A stretch of 20,165 nt of DNA from Baffinella frigidus (Eukaryota; Cryptophyceae; Cryptomonadales; Baffinellaceae). Of the stretch, positions 6,631 to 18,600 are shown piece after piece. The notes under the pieces are model-generated. The model saw only the letters and a list, made by a program, of their open reading frames with translations. It was not told where the DNA came from and did no database searches. The stretch is from NCBI GenBank assembly GCA_026770585.1, contig MU646378.1, forward strand, positions 470,206 to 490,370, written 5' to 3'. Within the stretch, counting starts at the first letter, position 1; each line of letters begins with the position of its first letter. A program made the translations under genes and the position numbers.

Positions 6631-9600
6631 GATTGAGGTCGTGCGGACAGGTTACATGCACACCTCCTCTCACCTCGACATTACCAGCCCTCCGTCTCCT
6701 ACACAACGGACTACAAAGGGATTTCGCGAATAACCCATAAGTGAATAATACAGTAGGACCCTAGGGCGGTATGTGTCCTTGCTTTCGAGCAATCCCTGTA
6801 CTAATACTGAAGACTGTTGGAGGTGGAGTTAGAATCCATCCGGAAAATGCTCGTATGAGCGGCCGACACGGGGTACAGTAAGTGGCACAATGCGCAGCAT
6901 GTGCGGCGCTGACGCTGGTCGTTTGGCAATAAATTATCAATCTCTACTGAAGGCTCTAGCACCCAGGTCGATGCCGCAACTTCACATGGAAACACTTTTA
7001 ATTTATAAACTTGGTTCAAAGAAATTCACTACCCAGCACGATATTTATTGGTAATATTAGAGCAAACGCGTAGTAATTTTGATTGAACCAAAGCTTGTAA
7101 ATTAAAATTGTTTCCTCATCAAATCCGGTCGATGCGGAAACCAGGGTGCCCACCCCACGCAAGCGCCTACAACCGACCTGGAAGCACAGACGTCGTTCTA
7201 AGTTTGGTACCACGCATCGGTCACTTTTGGAGCGCAACCTTGGTTGTGCAGTGCAGGGCACAACCAAGAAACCCTGCGCAAAAACGGCACAACCAAGAAA
7301 CTTTGCACGAAAACGGCACACCCAAGAAACCCTACCCTGCGCGAATAAGGCTTCCCCCCTAGGGTTTTGGGTGGCGCGCGCTGACGTACCTGGACGCTCG
7401 GAGCCTTTTCGACGCAGTTGTACGACTGGCCGGACTTGGTCGCATCCGAAGCGGACTATTCTCAAGTTGACATGCTGGGTTTGCGGTACAAATCCGTCAA
7501 CTTTGGCGCGGAAAAGAGCTTGGGGGAAGCGAATTGGTGAGCCCCAATAGACTGCGACAGAGCTAGGGTGCCCCTTCGTGAGTGATGGCGCCTGGACGCT
7601 CTGCGCCTTTTCGACGATCCGGTTGCTGTCGAGGAACGTCTTTCTAAGATCTGTACCACGAATCGGCCACTTTTGGCGAACAACCAACACACCCTTACCG
7701 AAATTGACTTTTGCCCTAGGGGCTTGCGTCGACGCACCTGGACGCTCTGAGCCTTTTCGACGCAGTTGTACGACTGGCTGGACTTGGCCGCATCCGAAGT
7801 GGTCAAGATCCGGTTGCCGTCGAGGAACGTCACACCCTCGATGTTGCAATACATCACCTGCACAAATTCCGCAAACAATCAGGAACACACACCACCTGCC
7901 ACCCGCAACCCGAAGCGGCTCAAATCCATGCCTCGGAGCGATTTTTCCGGTCCATATATCCTAAACCCTAAACCCTACACCAGCGTGAGTAGCGCCCGAG
8001 CTCTGCCTGAGTCCGAGAAACGTCTCCATGTCCGCTCATTATCACGGCACGTGTCCAGCCCACCACTCGCGTTCACCGACTATTCTCAAGTTAACACGCT
8101 TGGGTTCGCGGTACACATCCGTCAACTTTATCGCGGGATTGAGCCCGGGGAAGGAGGATTGGCGAGGGTAAAAAGACCGAAACAGTATCGCGGCAAAAGT
8201 GGACCCCTCCGCGCCGCACGTGAGCCCACCTTGATCATTAAAAAGATTTAGCCCTGGGCAATTTCTGGTACAAAACAAAACTTTTAATTTCTAGTACTTT
8301 TTCACTTTTTCAGAAGTGCCTTGGCCGTATTGTAAGATCTCAGGGGTTTGAGATGTGCACCAGGAAATGACTTGCTGACTTTGGACTTGGGAAAGGGATC
8401 CAGGGCTCAACCCTTTTCCAACGCACCTCGCGAGGTGAGTCCCTATGTTTTGTCTCAGTCTAAATACAGGTGCGCTGTTTCCCGTCGTGTGAATAGGGTA
8501 ACGTCCTGAAAACCGAGTAGTTAGGTTTACGGTATTACCTACGGTGGGCCGTTCGGCCCATAGACTGAGAGACACACCTCGCAGTCGATGGGACGCGGGA
8601 AGTGGAAGATCTAATAAGACAACGGTTTTAATTTAAAACTTCTGGGCAATGAAATTTAGGACACATAATGATCTTTATAAGAAATATTAAAGCATTCGTG
8701 TAGTAATTTTTATATACCCCAAGGTTTCAAATTAAAACCGTTTCCCTATGAGATCATCCCCGGGGCGTCAACAAACTCCCACTTCTCCGTGCCTCACCCG
8801 CCACTCACGTTGACAGGCTATTCTCAAGTTGACACGCTTGGGTTCGCGGTACAAACCCGTCAACTTTGGCGCGGGATTGAGCCCGGGGGAAGCAAATTCG
8901 TGAGGGCAAATAGACTCATAGAGACCTAGAGCCTCTGCAACCTCTCCTCCGACAGACCTCGAAAAAGACTCTCTGCCGCGGATAAGGTGTTCCAACCTCG
9001 TGACTGGCCAATATATGGCTAGTAACGTGACCAATCAACGAAATTTCTCTCACGCGCCGCGCGTGAGATCAGGGGCGTCTTTAGGTACCCAACCCTTTAG
9101 GTACCCAACCCCCAAACCCCAAACCCTCAACCCCCAAAACGCACCTCGCAGTCGATGGAACGCGGGAAGTGGTAGATCATGCCCGGGGTGTCGACGAACT
9201 CCCACTTCTCCGTGTCGAGCCCGCCGACCCTGTTTGTTGTTTGTTGAGTTTTTATTTTTATTTTTGTTGAGTTTCTATCTTAATTTTATTTTCGTTGAGT
9301 TTTTATTTTCTATTTTCTATTTTTTACAATATGTTGATTGTTTATTGTTTATTGTTGATTGTTGATTGTTTTTTGTTTTTTTGTTTTTTGTTTTTATTGT
9401 TTGTTGTTCACTGTTTAGTGTTTGGGGTCTAGGGCCTAGTCAACACACTGCCACTTCTCCGTGTCGGGCCCGTCCACCCTGCAGGGTTAGGGTTCATGGG
9501 GTTAGGGTCCTAACGGAAAGATCGCGCTGCAAAACGCCCCCCCGTCCAACCAGATGGTGCACCATGTCACACTGCTGCTGATGTCCTCTCCGTCGTCGTC

Positions 9601-12600
9601 CTATATGCCGTATACCGCATACCAGTATATCAACATATCAGTATATCAGTATATGTGTAGATCAGTATATGTGTATATGAGTACATCAGTATGCCAGTAC
9701 ATCGGGAATCGCATTTCCCTCTCAAGCAACATCAGCAGCAGTGTGACTGTGCGTCTAGGGCCAACCCCCTCGCACCAAGTCCCAGCCCCGGCTGGGGGGT
9801 TGCGACTCAGTACATAATTCACAATAGACAAAAAATTAGCCCGTTAAAACACCTACCCTTGCTTTTAAAACAGTGCACTGGCAAGAGTTGTGCGGGGGAG
9901 TCAGGACCGTCTTCTAACCACCCTGGAATCGAGTGGGAAAAGAGTGTAGGGTGATGATACCAGATGGCAGCCTCACCCTGCCTCATCCAATTACCAACAT
10001 CTTCATCCAATTACCAACGCCTTGCCTGCTGCAGAAAAACTACAACATATTTTCGCAAATCAACCGAAAGTGGACAACCCATAGACCCTACGGTAGGAAA
10101 CCAGTACGTTCCTAGGGCGATACTAACGGAAAGGTCGCGCTGCAAAACGCCCCCCGTACAGGCAAGCGTCGTGCAGGGGAGTTAATACCGTCTTTTAAAC
10201 ACCCTGGAAATGAGTTGGAGGGAGAAAGCTAGGGTGATACCAGATAGCAGCTTCCTCCTGCAAGACAATCTCATACGCAAACACTTTTAACTTATAAAAA
10301 AACTTCAAGGCGATTTTGGCCCCTTTAGAGAGAATAATCAGACTATTCTCTCTAAAGTGGCCAAAATCGCCTTGAAGTTTTTTGAAATCGCCACCGTCTT
10401 GCCCTACCTTAGCCACACAGCGGACTTCGAAGAGATTTCGAATAATCCTTGAGTGATAAGGCCCACGACCCTACGGTAGGCAATCCGTAGGGACATAGGG
10501 GGGGTTCCTACTGATAAGGTAACCAACTGAGTGGGGGGAGGGAGGGAGGGAGGGAGGGAGGGAGGGAGGGAGAGAGGGAGAGAGAAAGAGCTCGATACAT
10601 AGGTAGATGAAGTGGGGCGTACCAGATGGCAGCTTCCTCCTGCGAGACAATCGCCACCGTCTTGCCTGCAAAAAACGCACAGGCCACAGTCAGCCAGCCT
10701 CGAGTGAATCCACACGGGATGTGCTCTTTCTTGCCTGCCGCAAACAACGCACAGACCACAGTCAGCCTCGCGTGATCCCCAAAATGCTGTGCTGTTGCCT
10801 ACCGCAAAAAAAAAGCACAGGCTATAGTTAGCATCGAGTGATACACTCAGCCTCACGTGACTCCAAAAATGCTGTGCTCTTGCCAGCAGCAAAAAAGGCA
10901 AAGACCACATTCAGCCTGGAGTGGAGTGACTCCAAAAGGGATGTGCTCTTTCTTGCCTGCCGCAAGAAAGGCACAGCCCATAGTCAGCCTCGAGTGACCC
11001 CAAAAGTTCATAGGCGCACGTACTGAAAACCGGGTGGTTAAGCCTACGGTATTGCTTACGGTAGGTCGTAGGGGCCTAATGGGGGTCCTATGAAACATCA
11101 GGTCCTAGGGGCCCTACGGCCTACTGTAGGCCTAACTACCCGGGTTTCAGGACGTTACCCTGTTAAAGTGCTCTGCTGAGGTGAGTTGGAAAAGGGTTCA
11201 GCCTTGGAACCCTTTCCGAAGTCCCAAGTCATCATCTTGGGACAACACGTGCAGCGTCGAGAGGCTCAGGCGGACAAGCCTCTGGAACCCCATGAATTCC
11301 GACCCCCCCCCTTGTACACATCCGCTCAGGGTGTAGGGTTGATATACTGATATACTGATATACTGATATACTGAACTACTGATATACTGACCGTCCTTGT
11401 GCAGGGCGATGTCGGCGTAGTCCTGGAAGAAGGCGCTCTTCGGCAGAGGGAGCTCCTTCACGAACTTCCAGATGCACTCTCCGTCGTCGTCCTATATGCC
11501 GTATATCGCATATCAGTACATCAGTACACCAGTATATCAGTGCATGCGAATATGAGTATATCAGTAAGTCAGAACATCATATCGATTTACTGCGCTCTTG
11601 GGAAGAGGGAGCTCTTTGACAAATTTCCAGATGCACTCTCCGTCGTCGTCCTATATGCCGTATGCCGGCATATCAGTATATCAACATATCAGTACATCAG
11701 TATATGTGTATATGAGTATATGAGTATATGAGTATATGAGTATATGAGTATATGAGTATATGAGTATATCAGTATGCCAGTACATCGGGAATCGCATTTC
11801 CCTCTCGAGCAACATCAGCAGCAGTGTGACTGTGCGTCTAGGGCCAACCCCCTCGCACCAAGTCCCAACCCCAGCTGGGGGGCTGCTACTCAGTACCTAA
11901 TTCACAACAGACAAAAAAACAGCCCGTTAAAACACCTACCCCTGCTTTTAAAACGTTTTTATAACCTGGCCTAAGTCCTCTTTCAAGCCACGTTTTTATA
12001 ACTTGGCTTGAACAGAGGACTTACACAGAGGACCTCAGTTGCCGTCGACCTCACCCTCCACACAGCGGACTACGAAGGGATTCATGAACACCCCACAATC
12101 GTTACGACATGCGAACCTACCGCAGGCAACCCGTAGGGACATAGAGGGGTTCCTACGGATGAGGTAACGGAAAGTCCCGAAATGGGCAGAAAATCCATGG
12201 GGGCGTTGCTGGATGAGGAAGGTTCGGCCCGAAATGTGCCGAAAATCCCATCGTAGCCCGCTGTGTGGCTGGCTCGTCGCGGTTGTGTTTATCTATGTAT
12301 CGAACCCCGCGTCCCCCCCTTTGGTGTTCGGCGGTACCTCAGAAAGCTGAGTGAGCACAGCCATGCCCTTGCCCGGCTCCTCGCCCAATATGTACCAGAA
12401 TAGTTGAGATTGCCACATCATCGATGATGAGAGGCCCCGGTGGCTGCTAGGTGGAGGCTCGCCGCGGTGGTGTTTGTCTATTCATCGAACCCCGCGTTTC
12501 CCCCGTGGCTTCCTGACTGCAGTCCTCGGACATGAGTCAGGCTTCCTGACTTCGATCCTCTGTTAGTGGTGGTGTTCGGCGGTACCTTAGAGAGCTGGGT

Positions 12601-15600
12601 GAGCTTGTCGCGGTCGTTTTTATCTATGTATTGAATCCCGCGTCCCCCCCTTGGTGTTCGGCGGTACCTCAGAAAGCTGAGTGAGCACAGCCATACCACT
12701 GCCCGGCTCCTCGCCCAATTTGTACCAGAATAGTTGAGATTGACACATCATCGATGATGAGAGGCCCCGGTTCGATCCTCTGTTAGTGGTGGCGCTGACT
12801 TCGATCCTCTGTTAGTGGTGGTGTTCGGCAGTACCTTAGAGAGCTGGGTGAGCACAGCCATGCCATTGCCCGGCTCCTTGCCTGCGGACACGCGATCGGT
12901 CAGGGTGTGGGGATTGGGTGTTTGGGTGTTTGGGGGTTTGGGGTTTAGGGTTTGGGGTTTGGGGTTTGGGGTTTGGGGTTTCGGGATTCGGGTTTCGGGT
13001 GTCGGGTTTCGGGTGTCGGGTTTCGGGCTTCGAGATTCGGGTTTCTGGTTTCGGGATTCGGGATTCGGGATTCGAGCTTCGGGCTTCGGTCTTCGGTCTT
13101 CGGGCTTCGGTCTTCGGGCTTCGGTCTTCGGTCTTCGGGCTTTGGGTGTCGGGTTTCGTGCTTCGAAATTTGGGGTGAGGTTTCGGGATTCGGGATTCGA
13201 GCTTCGGGTTTCGGGCTTCGGGCTTCGGGTGTCGGGTTTCGGGCTTCGGGATTCGGGATGAGGATCCACCAGTCGCGCCGTCCTTGCAGGAGTTGCCCTC
13301 GCAGAGCCCAAGCACGTACCTGCTCACATAGAAAAATATTTACTCAAGTGTTTAATTAAATATTTAATTTTGGGACCCTCTTTTCGCTGTCGTACCTGCA
13401 CCACCGATGCTCTCTCGATGGTTGCTCAGTGTGAGGACGATCCTCTCAAGAGGACCCCCTGTACTTTATTCCACACGTAAGGGGATCCTCTTGAGAGAGG
13501 GTTTCCCCGAAATAGGCGCATGTCTAAAGTCTACATAAATGACTTCTTCTCCCGCCCGAGGCGGGCCCTTCCAGGACTCCGTCCTCACACTCTTATCTCA
13601 GAAAAGGAGTTCTAAAACTCGTTTTCTGAAGTCAATCCCCCTTCAAATATGTCAACTTATGCATAGAGAAAAGAATAAGTTGACATATTTGAAGAGGAAT
13701 TGACTTAAGAAAACGAGTTTTAGAACTCCTTTTCTGAGATAAACTCAGGTAGTGATGCCTGTAAAGGAGACAGAGTGGTTGAACACCTAGCTCTGTCTGA
13801 GTAAAAATGGGCTCGCCATAAAACACATTTAGAAAAAAACGCCAGCACGAAAGGGCAACTCAAATGCTGAATTATGGCGAGCCCAGTTTTTCTCAGGCAG
13901 AGGTAGACCACGTGTGATGCGGGCCGCTCGAGAATGCTGGAGCACTCTATTTACATGTGGGGTTGTAAGAATTTGTACCAGGATAAGGTACGTTATCAGG
14001 CGACCCTGCAGTTTTCGCGCAGGAACATGACCAAACGCACGAAAGTTACTGCACAAATGCGCACTTGTACAAGCATCTTGTTCTAATTAGGTCCCTCTAG
14101 CGTTCTCGTGGGGAGAGGGTGCGGACCGCTGGCCGTCGATGGAGAAATAGAGGGCTGAGACTGGTGTACCAGGAACATGTGTAATGATGCGGACCATGTT
14201 CGATGAGCTCATATATCGTATATCAGAATAACAGTATATCGTATATCGTCGCATCAAGAACACGCGTGATGGGCGTACCGCTGGCCGTCGATAGAGAAGT
14301 AGCCTATGAATATGCAAATCCGTGCGAACATTCGAGGGTTGGGGTGCACCGCTGGCCGTCGATGGAGAAGTAGAGGGCGCCCTCGATGCCCTTGCTCGCC
14401 GAGGGGTACTCGTAGTCGAACTGCTCACGGTGACTCACACCGGATCAGCATACTATCTTTGTCTCAGTCTTTTTCGTCTCACCAATCCGGCGAGCCCGGG
14501 CTCTTTCCCGCTGCGAAGTCGACTGATTTGTACCGCACACCCAGCGTGTCGACTTAGTGATAGTCAGCCAACGCGAGTAAGGCGTTTGGAGAAGTAGAGG
14601 GCGCCCTTGATGCCCTTGCTCGCCGAGGGGCACTCGTAGACGAACTGCTCACCGGGTGAATCGAGGTGAGGCTCGAGAGTAATACAGAAGAGGAATCACG
14701 GTGAAGCTCGAGAGTAAAAAAGAAGAAGACGCATCAACGTGGATCAGAATGCCGTTGATCGCAGAGGGTGGTCGAACTGCGGCGAACCACCCATCTGATT
14801 ACGAAGGGGTTTCACGAATAACCCATAAATGAATAATAGTAGGTACTCGTAGTCGAACTGCCGTTCATCACGCGGAGCATCATCATACTCATTTTCATAG
14901 GGAAACTCCTGGAAAGTTCGGTTGTTTCCCTACGAATTTGGGTAGGACCTACCTACCGTAGGCCGTAGGGCTCCTAGGACCAAAATATCCTAGGATTTTG
15001 GCCTACGGTAGGAGGTCCTAGGCAATGCCGTAGGAGAAACTACCGAACTTTCCAGGAGTTTTATGACTCATTTGCAGTCTCGAGAGGAATCCACGGCAGG
15101 TGGTCATTTGCCAGAATTTCAGGACGCGACGGTTCGTTTCCTGGTACTAAATGGCGACGCGAGGATTTTATAGGCTAACGGCCTGAAAATGGGGTAGTTA
15201 GGCATACGGCATTGCCTAGGACCTCCTACCGTAGGCCGAGAGATCCTAGGACCAAAAAGTCTCGGCCTACGGTAGGGGGTCCTAGGCAATGCCGTAGGCC
15301 TAACTACCCCCTTTTCAGGCCGTTACCCTATTAGATTAGTCAGCGGTGGGAGAGGAGTGGGGGCGATATGAATCAAGGTGAATCAGAGAACTTGTAATCG
15401 ACTCGATTGGATGGGGTCGAGTGGGGGTGGTAGGGAAGTGCGGCGAATCACGCAGCGGATCACACAGGGGTTTCACGAATAACCTATGAATGAATAATCC
15501 TAGGACCCTACGGTAGGCAATCAGTAGGGACATATGGTTACACCTCCGGATATTCGCACCGATGTTCGGTGGCTGAACCACCGAAAATCCCTTCGGTGTC

Positions 15601-18600
15601 CGCTGTGTGGTCTACCACGCAAATATTCTAGCTCTGCTTCAGTTTTATACTGGCCTGTCCTTGAAATCCAGTACACACGGGCGAATATAAGCCATAATAA
15701 AACTCGGGCAGAGCTAGAAACAATCTACTTGCAATTGCCGGATCTCTCAATATTGACTGGCACCGCTTCCGAACATAGCAGACGCAAATAGCAAATGCAT
15801 TTTCATCTCCACAAAAGTATTAATTAATTGCTTTTGGTGCAACGAAATTTACTACACAAACGCTTTACTATTACTTTTATGAGCAAATCGTGTAGTAATT
15901 TTCGTTGCCAAAAGCAATTAATCAATACTTGTGTGGAGATTAATTGGCTGGCCTCAGGTTGGAGTTGTTCTGTAGTCCCACTCAGCGGTAGAGCGTTTGC
16001 GGTAATTGTTGTCCGTTTTGAAAGTTCGATTTTCCGGTTTTACGGTTTTTTAAAATGTTGTAAAGGTCGTTGAATGTTTTAAATGGACACTTCTCTGGTA
16101 CAAATGAATCGGGGGGGGGAGCAAATGAAAACCGGAAAACCGGAAAATCGCACTTTCAAAACGGACAACAATTACCGCAAACGCTCTACTTCCTCCACAC
16201 AGCAACTCTTGATCTCGTTTGCGTTTCCAGGGCACGCGCTCCCACGCCACATTTCATATGGAAACACTTCTAATTTATAAACGTGATTTCAATCCAAATT
16301 ACTACACGTTTGCTTTAATATTACTATTAAAGATCGTTTTGTGTAGTAAATTTCATTGAATCCAGTTTATAAATTACAAGAATTTCCATATGAGATTGCT
16401 CGTGGGGGTTCGCCTCTTTCCAGACGCCACTTTGACGTTCAACTACCCTACAAGTGAACATTTCCCCCTCCAAGAATCTGGCGTGGCCGGACCTTTCATT
16501 CGGCCTGGGTCGTGTACACTCTTGCGTGGTTGCATTCGGGGTTGTTTGCAACCCCACACGTAAATGGACCCCTCGTGCATTCTCGAGTGGGTCCTCAATA
16601 AAGCAACTCTTTCTCTCATGTGCGACTCCAGGGCACGTGGTCCCACCTCGCATTCGGCCTGGGGGTTCGGCTCTTTCCAAACGCCACTTTGACGTTCAAC
16701 TACCTTACAAGTTAACATTTCCCCTTGCAAGAATCTGGCGTGGCCGGAACCTTGCATTCGGCCTCGGTCGTGTAATCGTCGCCGTTGACCGAGACCTCAA
16801 CCACCGAGGGGAAGAACCTGCGTTCGGGTTTCGGGTTTGTGGTTTGTGGTTTGTGGTTTGTGGTTTGTGGTTTGTGGTTTGTGGTTTGTGGTTTGTGGTT
16901 TGTGGTTTGTAGTTTGGTTTAGAGTTTAGGGTTTAGAGTTGACGGTGTATGGTTTGGGGTTTGGGGTTTGGGGTTTGGGGTTTTGGGTTTGGGGTTTGGG
17001 TTTTGGGTTTTGGGTTTTGGGTTTTGGGTTTGGGGTTTGGGGTTTGGGGTTTGGGGTTTGGGGTTTGGGGTTTGGGGTTTTGGGTTTGGGGTTTGGGTTT
17101 TGGGTTTTGGGTTTTGGGTTTTGGGTTTGGGGTTCAGGGGTCCGGGTTCAGGGTTTGGGATCTGGGGTTCCGGGATTCGAGTCTCGGGGTTCGGGTTCAG
17201 GGTTTCAGGTTTCGGGTTTCGGCTTGAGGGTTTGGGGTGTGGGGTTTAGGTCTTAGGGTTTAGGGCTGAGGGTTCAGGGTTTAGGGTTTAGGGCATGCAC
17301 CCCGTGTCAGGCTTGCCATCCTTGGTCGTAACGCCCTTCTTCACAGACTCGACAGCCTCGCGAACGATGAGGAAGGTGTTCGTGTCCTCCGACGCCATGA
17401 TGGCCTCGAAGCCCGACTCCTCCTTGCCCTGCTTGCAGTTTACGTTTTACGGTTGAGGGTGTAGGGTTTGGGGTTTGGGGTTTGGGGTTTGGGGTGTGGG
17501 GTGTGGGGTTTTGGGTTTGGGGTGTGGGGTATGGGGTTTACGGTTCAGGGTTGAGCTGGAGCCGATGAGCGCGACGCCAGAGAGATAAAAGAGGGGACAT
17601 TTTTTTTTTCTCGCTGTCCACTTAGCAGCGGCCAAGGACATTTTCACCTTGAATTCAAGGTGAAATTCCGGTTAGATTCCAGGGCAATGGATAAGATGCT
17701 GGTACAAATAGTTTAGATGGACTGTATCCGTGAAGCACTCGGTGGCTGCTAAGTGGGGAGCAAACAGAAACGAGGTTCAGGAGGCGCGTGTGGAACCACG
17801 CCAGCCTGATCGAGGGAACCCGACGCCTTATCCACGTAAGATCTGACGTGGTTGACTTAAGGATTCAAGGGGGTTCTCTTGAAAGATGTCAAAAGGAGAT
17901 GTTTCAATCATACTGGCGTGGAAAGCACGCGGCTGGTGTTTCTCGTGTTTTGTGTGCTGTGTCCCTTCATGTGTGTTCTGAGCCCAGATCGACACAGGTT
18001 GAGTGCTAGGACCGAAACGTGACGAACAGTGCTGCACACACAGAAGACAGACGACCCTCTACCCTCTACCCTCTACCCTCTACCCTCTACCCTCAACCCT
18101 CTACCCTACACCCTAAGCCCCAAACCCTAAACCCTTCACCCTGCACCTTCAACCATGAACACTCAACCCGGTGTGGGCACGTGGGCAGGGGTGGTGTGGG
18201 AACAGAGGCACGGACCTGGGTGCCGATGAGCACGTTGGCGGGATCGCGGTATTCGAACATCTCGTCGGTCTTCCCTGTGGGCAGAGCTGGGCGTTACGCT
18301 TCTTCTTCTTTTTTTCTTTTCTTTTTTCTTTTCTTCTTCTTCTTCTTCTTTTTCTTCTTCTTCTTTGTTACTCTCGATACAGGTCCTAAAACAGGCCCTT
18401 GAGCCTTGAGTTGAGTGATACAAAAGTCTATGAGCCTTAAGAAACGGGCCCGCCTCAGAGGCAAGAGCTTCTGACGCTGATGCTACGGGTGTTGGGGAAT
18501 CAACCACCCCCGTCGAATTTCGAGGCGAGAATAGTCAGTGCGCTCGGCTGAATAAGAGCTGGGAACGTGGAGCCGACACACCGGGCTACGAAGGGATTTC

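Noticed and set aside
7016-7888. A 290-codon minus-strand frame
   Set aside because: It reads E12 and its copies in the wrong frame and runs through a MITE. The correct E12 frame is fixed by phase and family motifs.
10661-11003. CRISPR array
   Set aside because: Units are diverged throughout with no constant repeat and unique spacer structure, and the context is a eukaryotic intron.
12338-12714. Mutually exclusive alternative E8 exons
   Set aside because: Both copies lack an acceptor at the matching place and carry replacement changes.
12748-13359. Several overlapping long frames on both strands across the heptamer tract
   Set aside because: They are translations of 7-bp repeats, open in many frames at once, and the tract lies inside a splice-supported intron.
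16454-17256. Plus-strand frames of about 90-150 codons rich in Gly, Phe and Trp
   Set aside because: Products of TTTGGGG/TTTGTGG periodicity, with no domain, opposite to the supported gene.
16828-17292. True telomere or chromosome end
   Set aside because: Units are degenerate, flanked by exons on both sides, and occur in both orientations across the window.
17555-17580. Decayed copy of E3
   Set aside because: Only about ten bases (GCTCATCGGC) match; too short to distinguish from chance.
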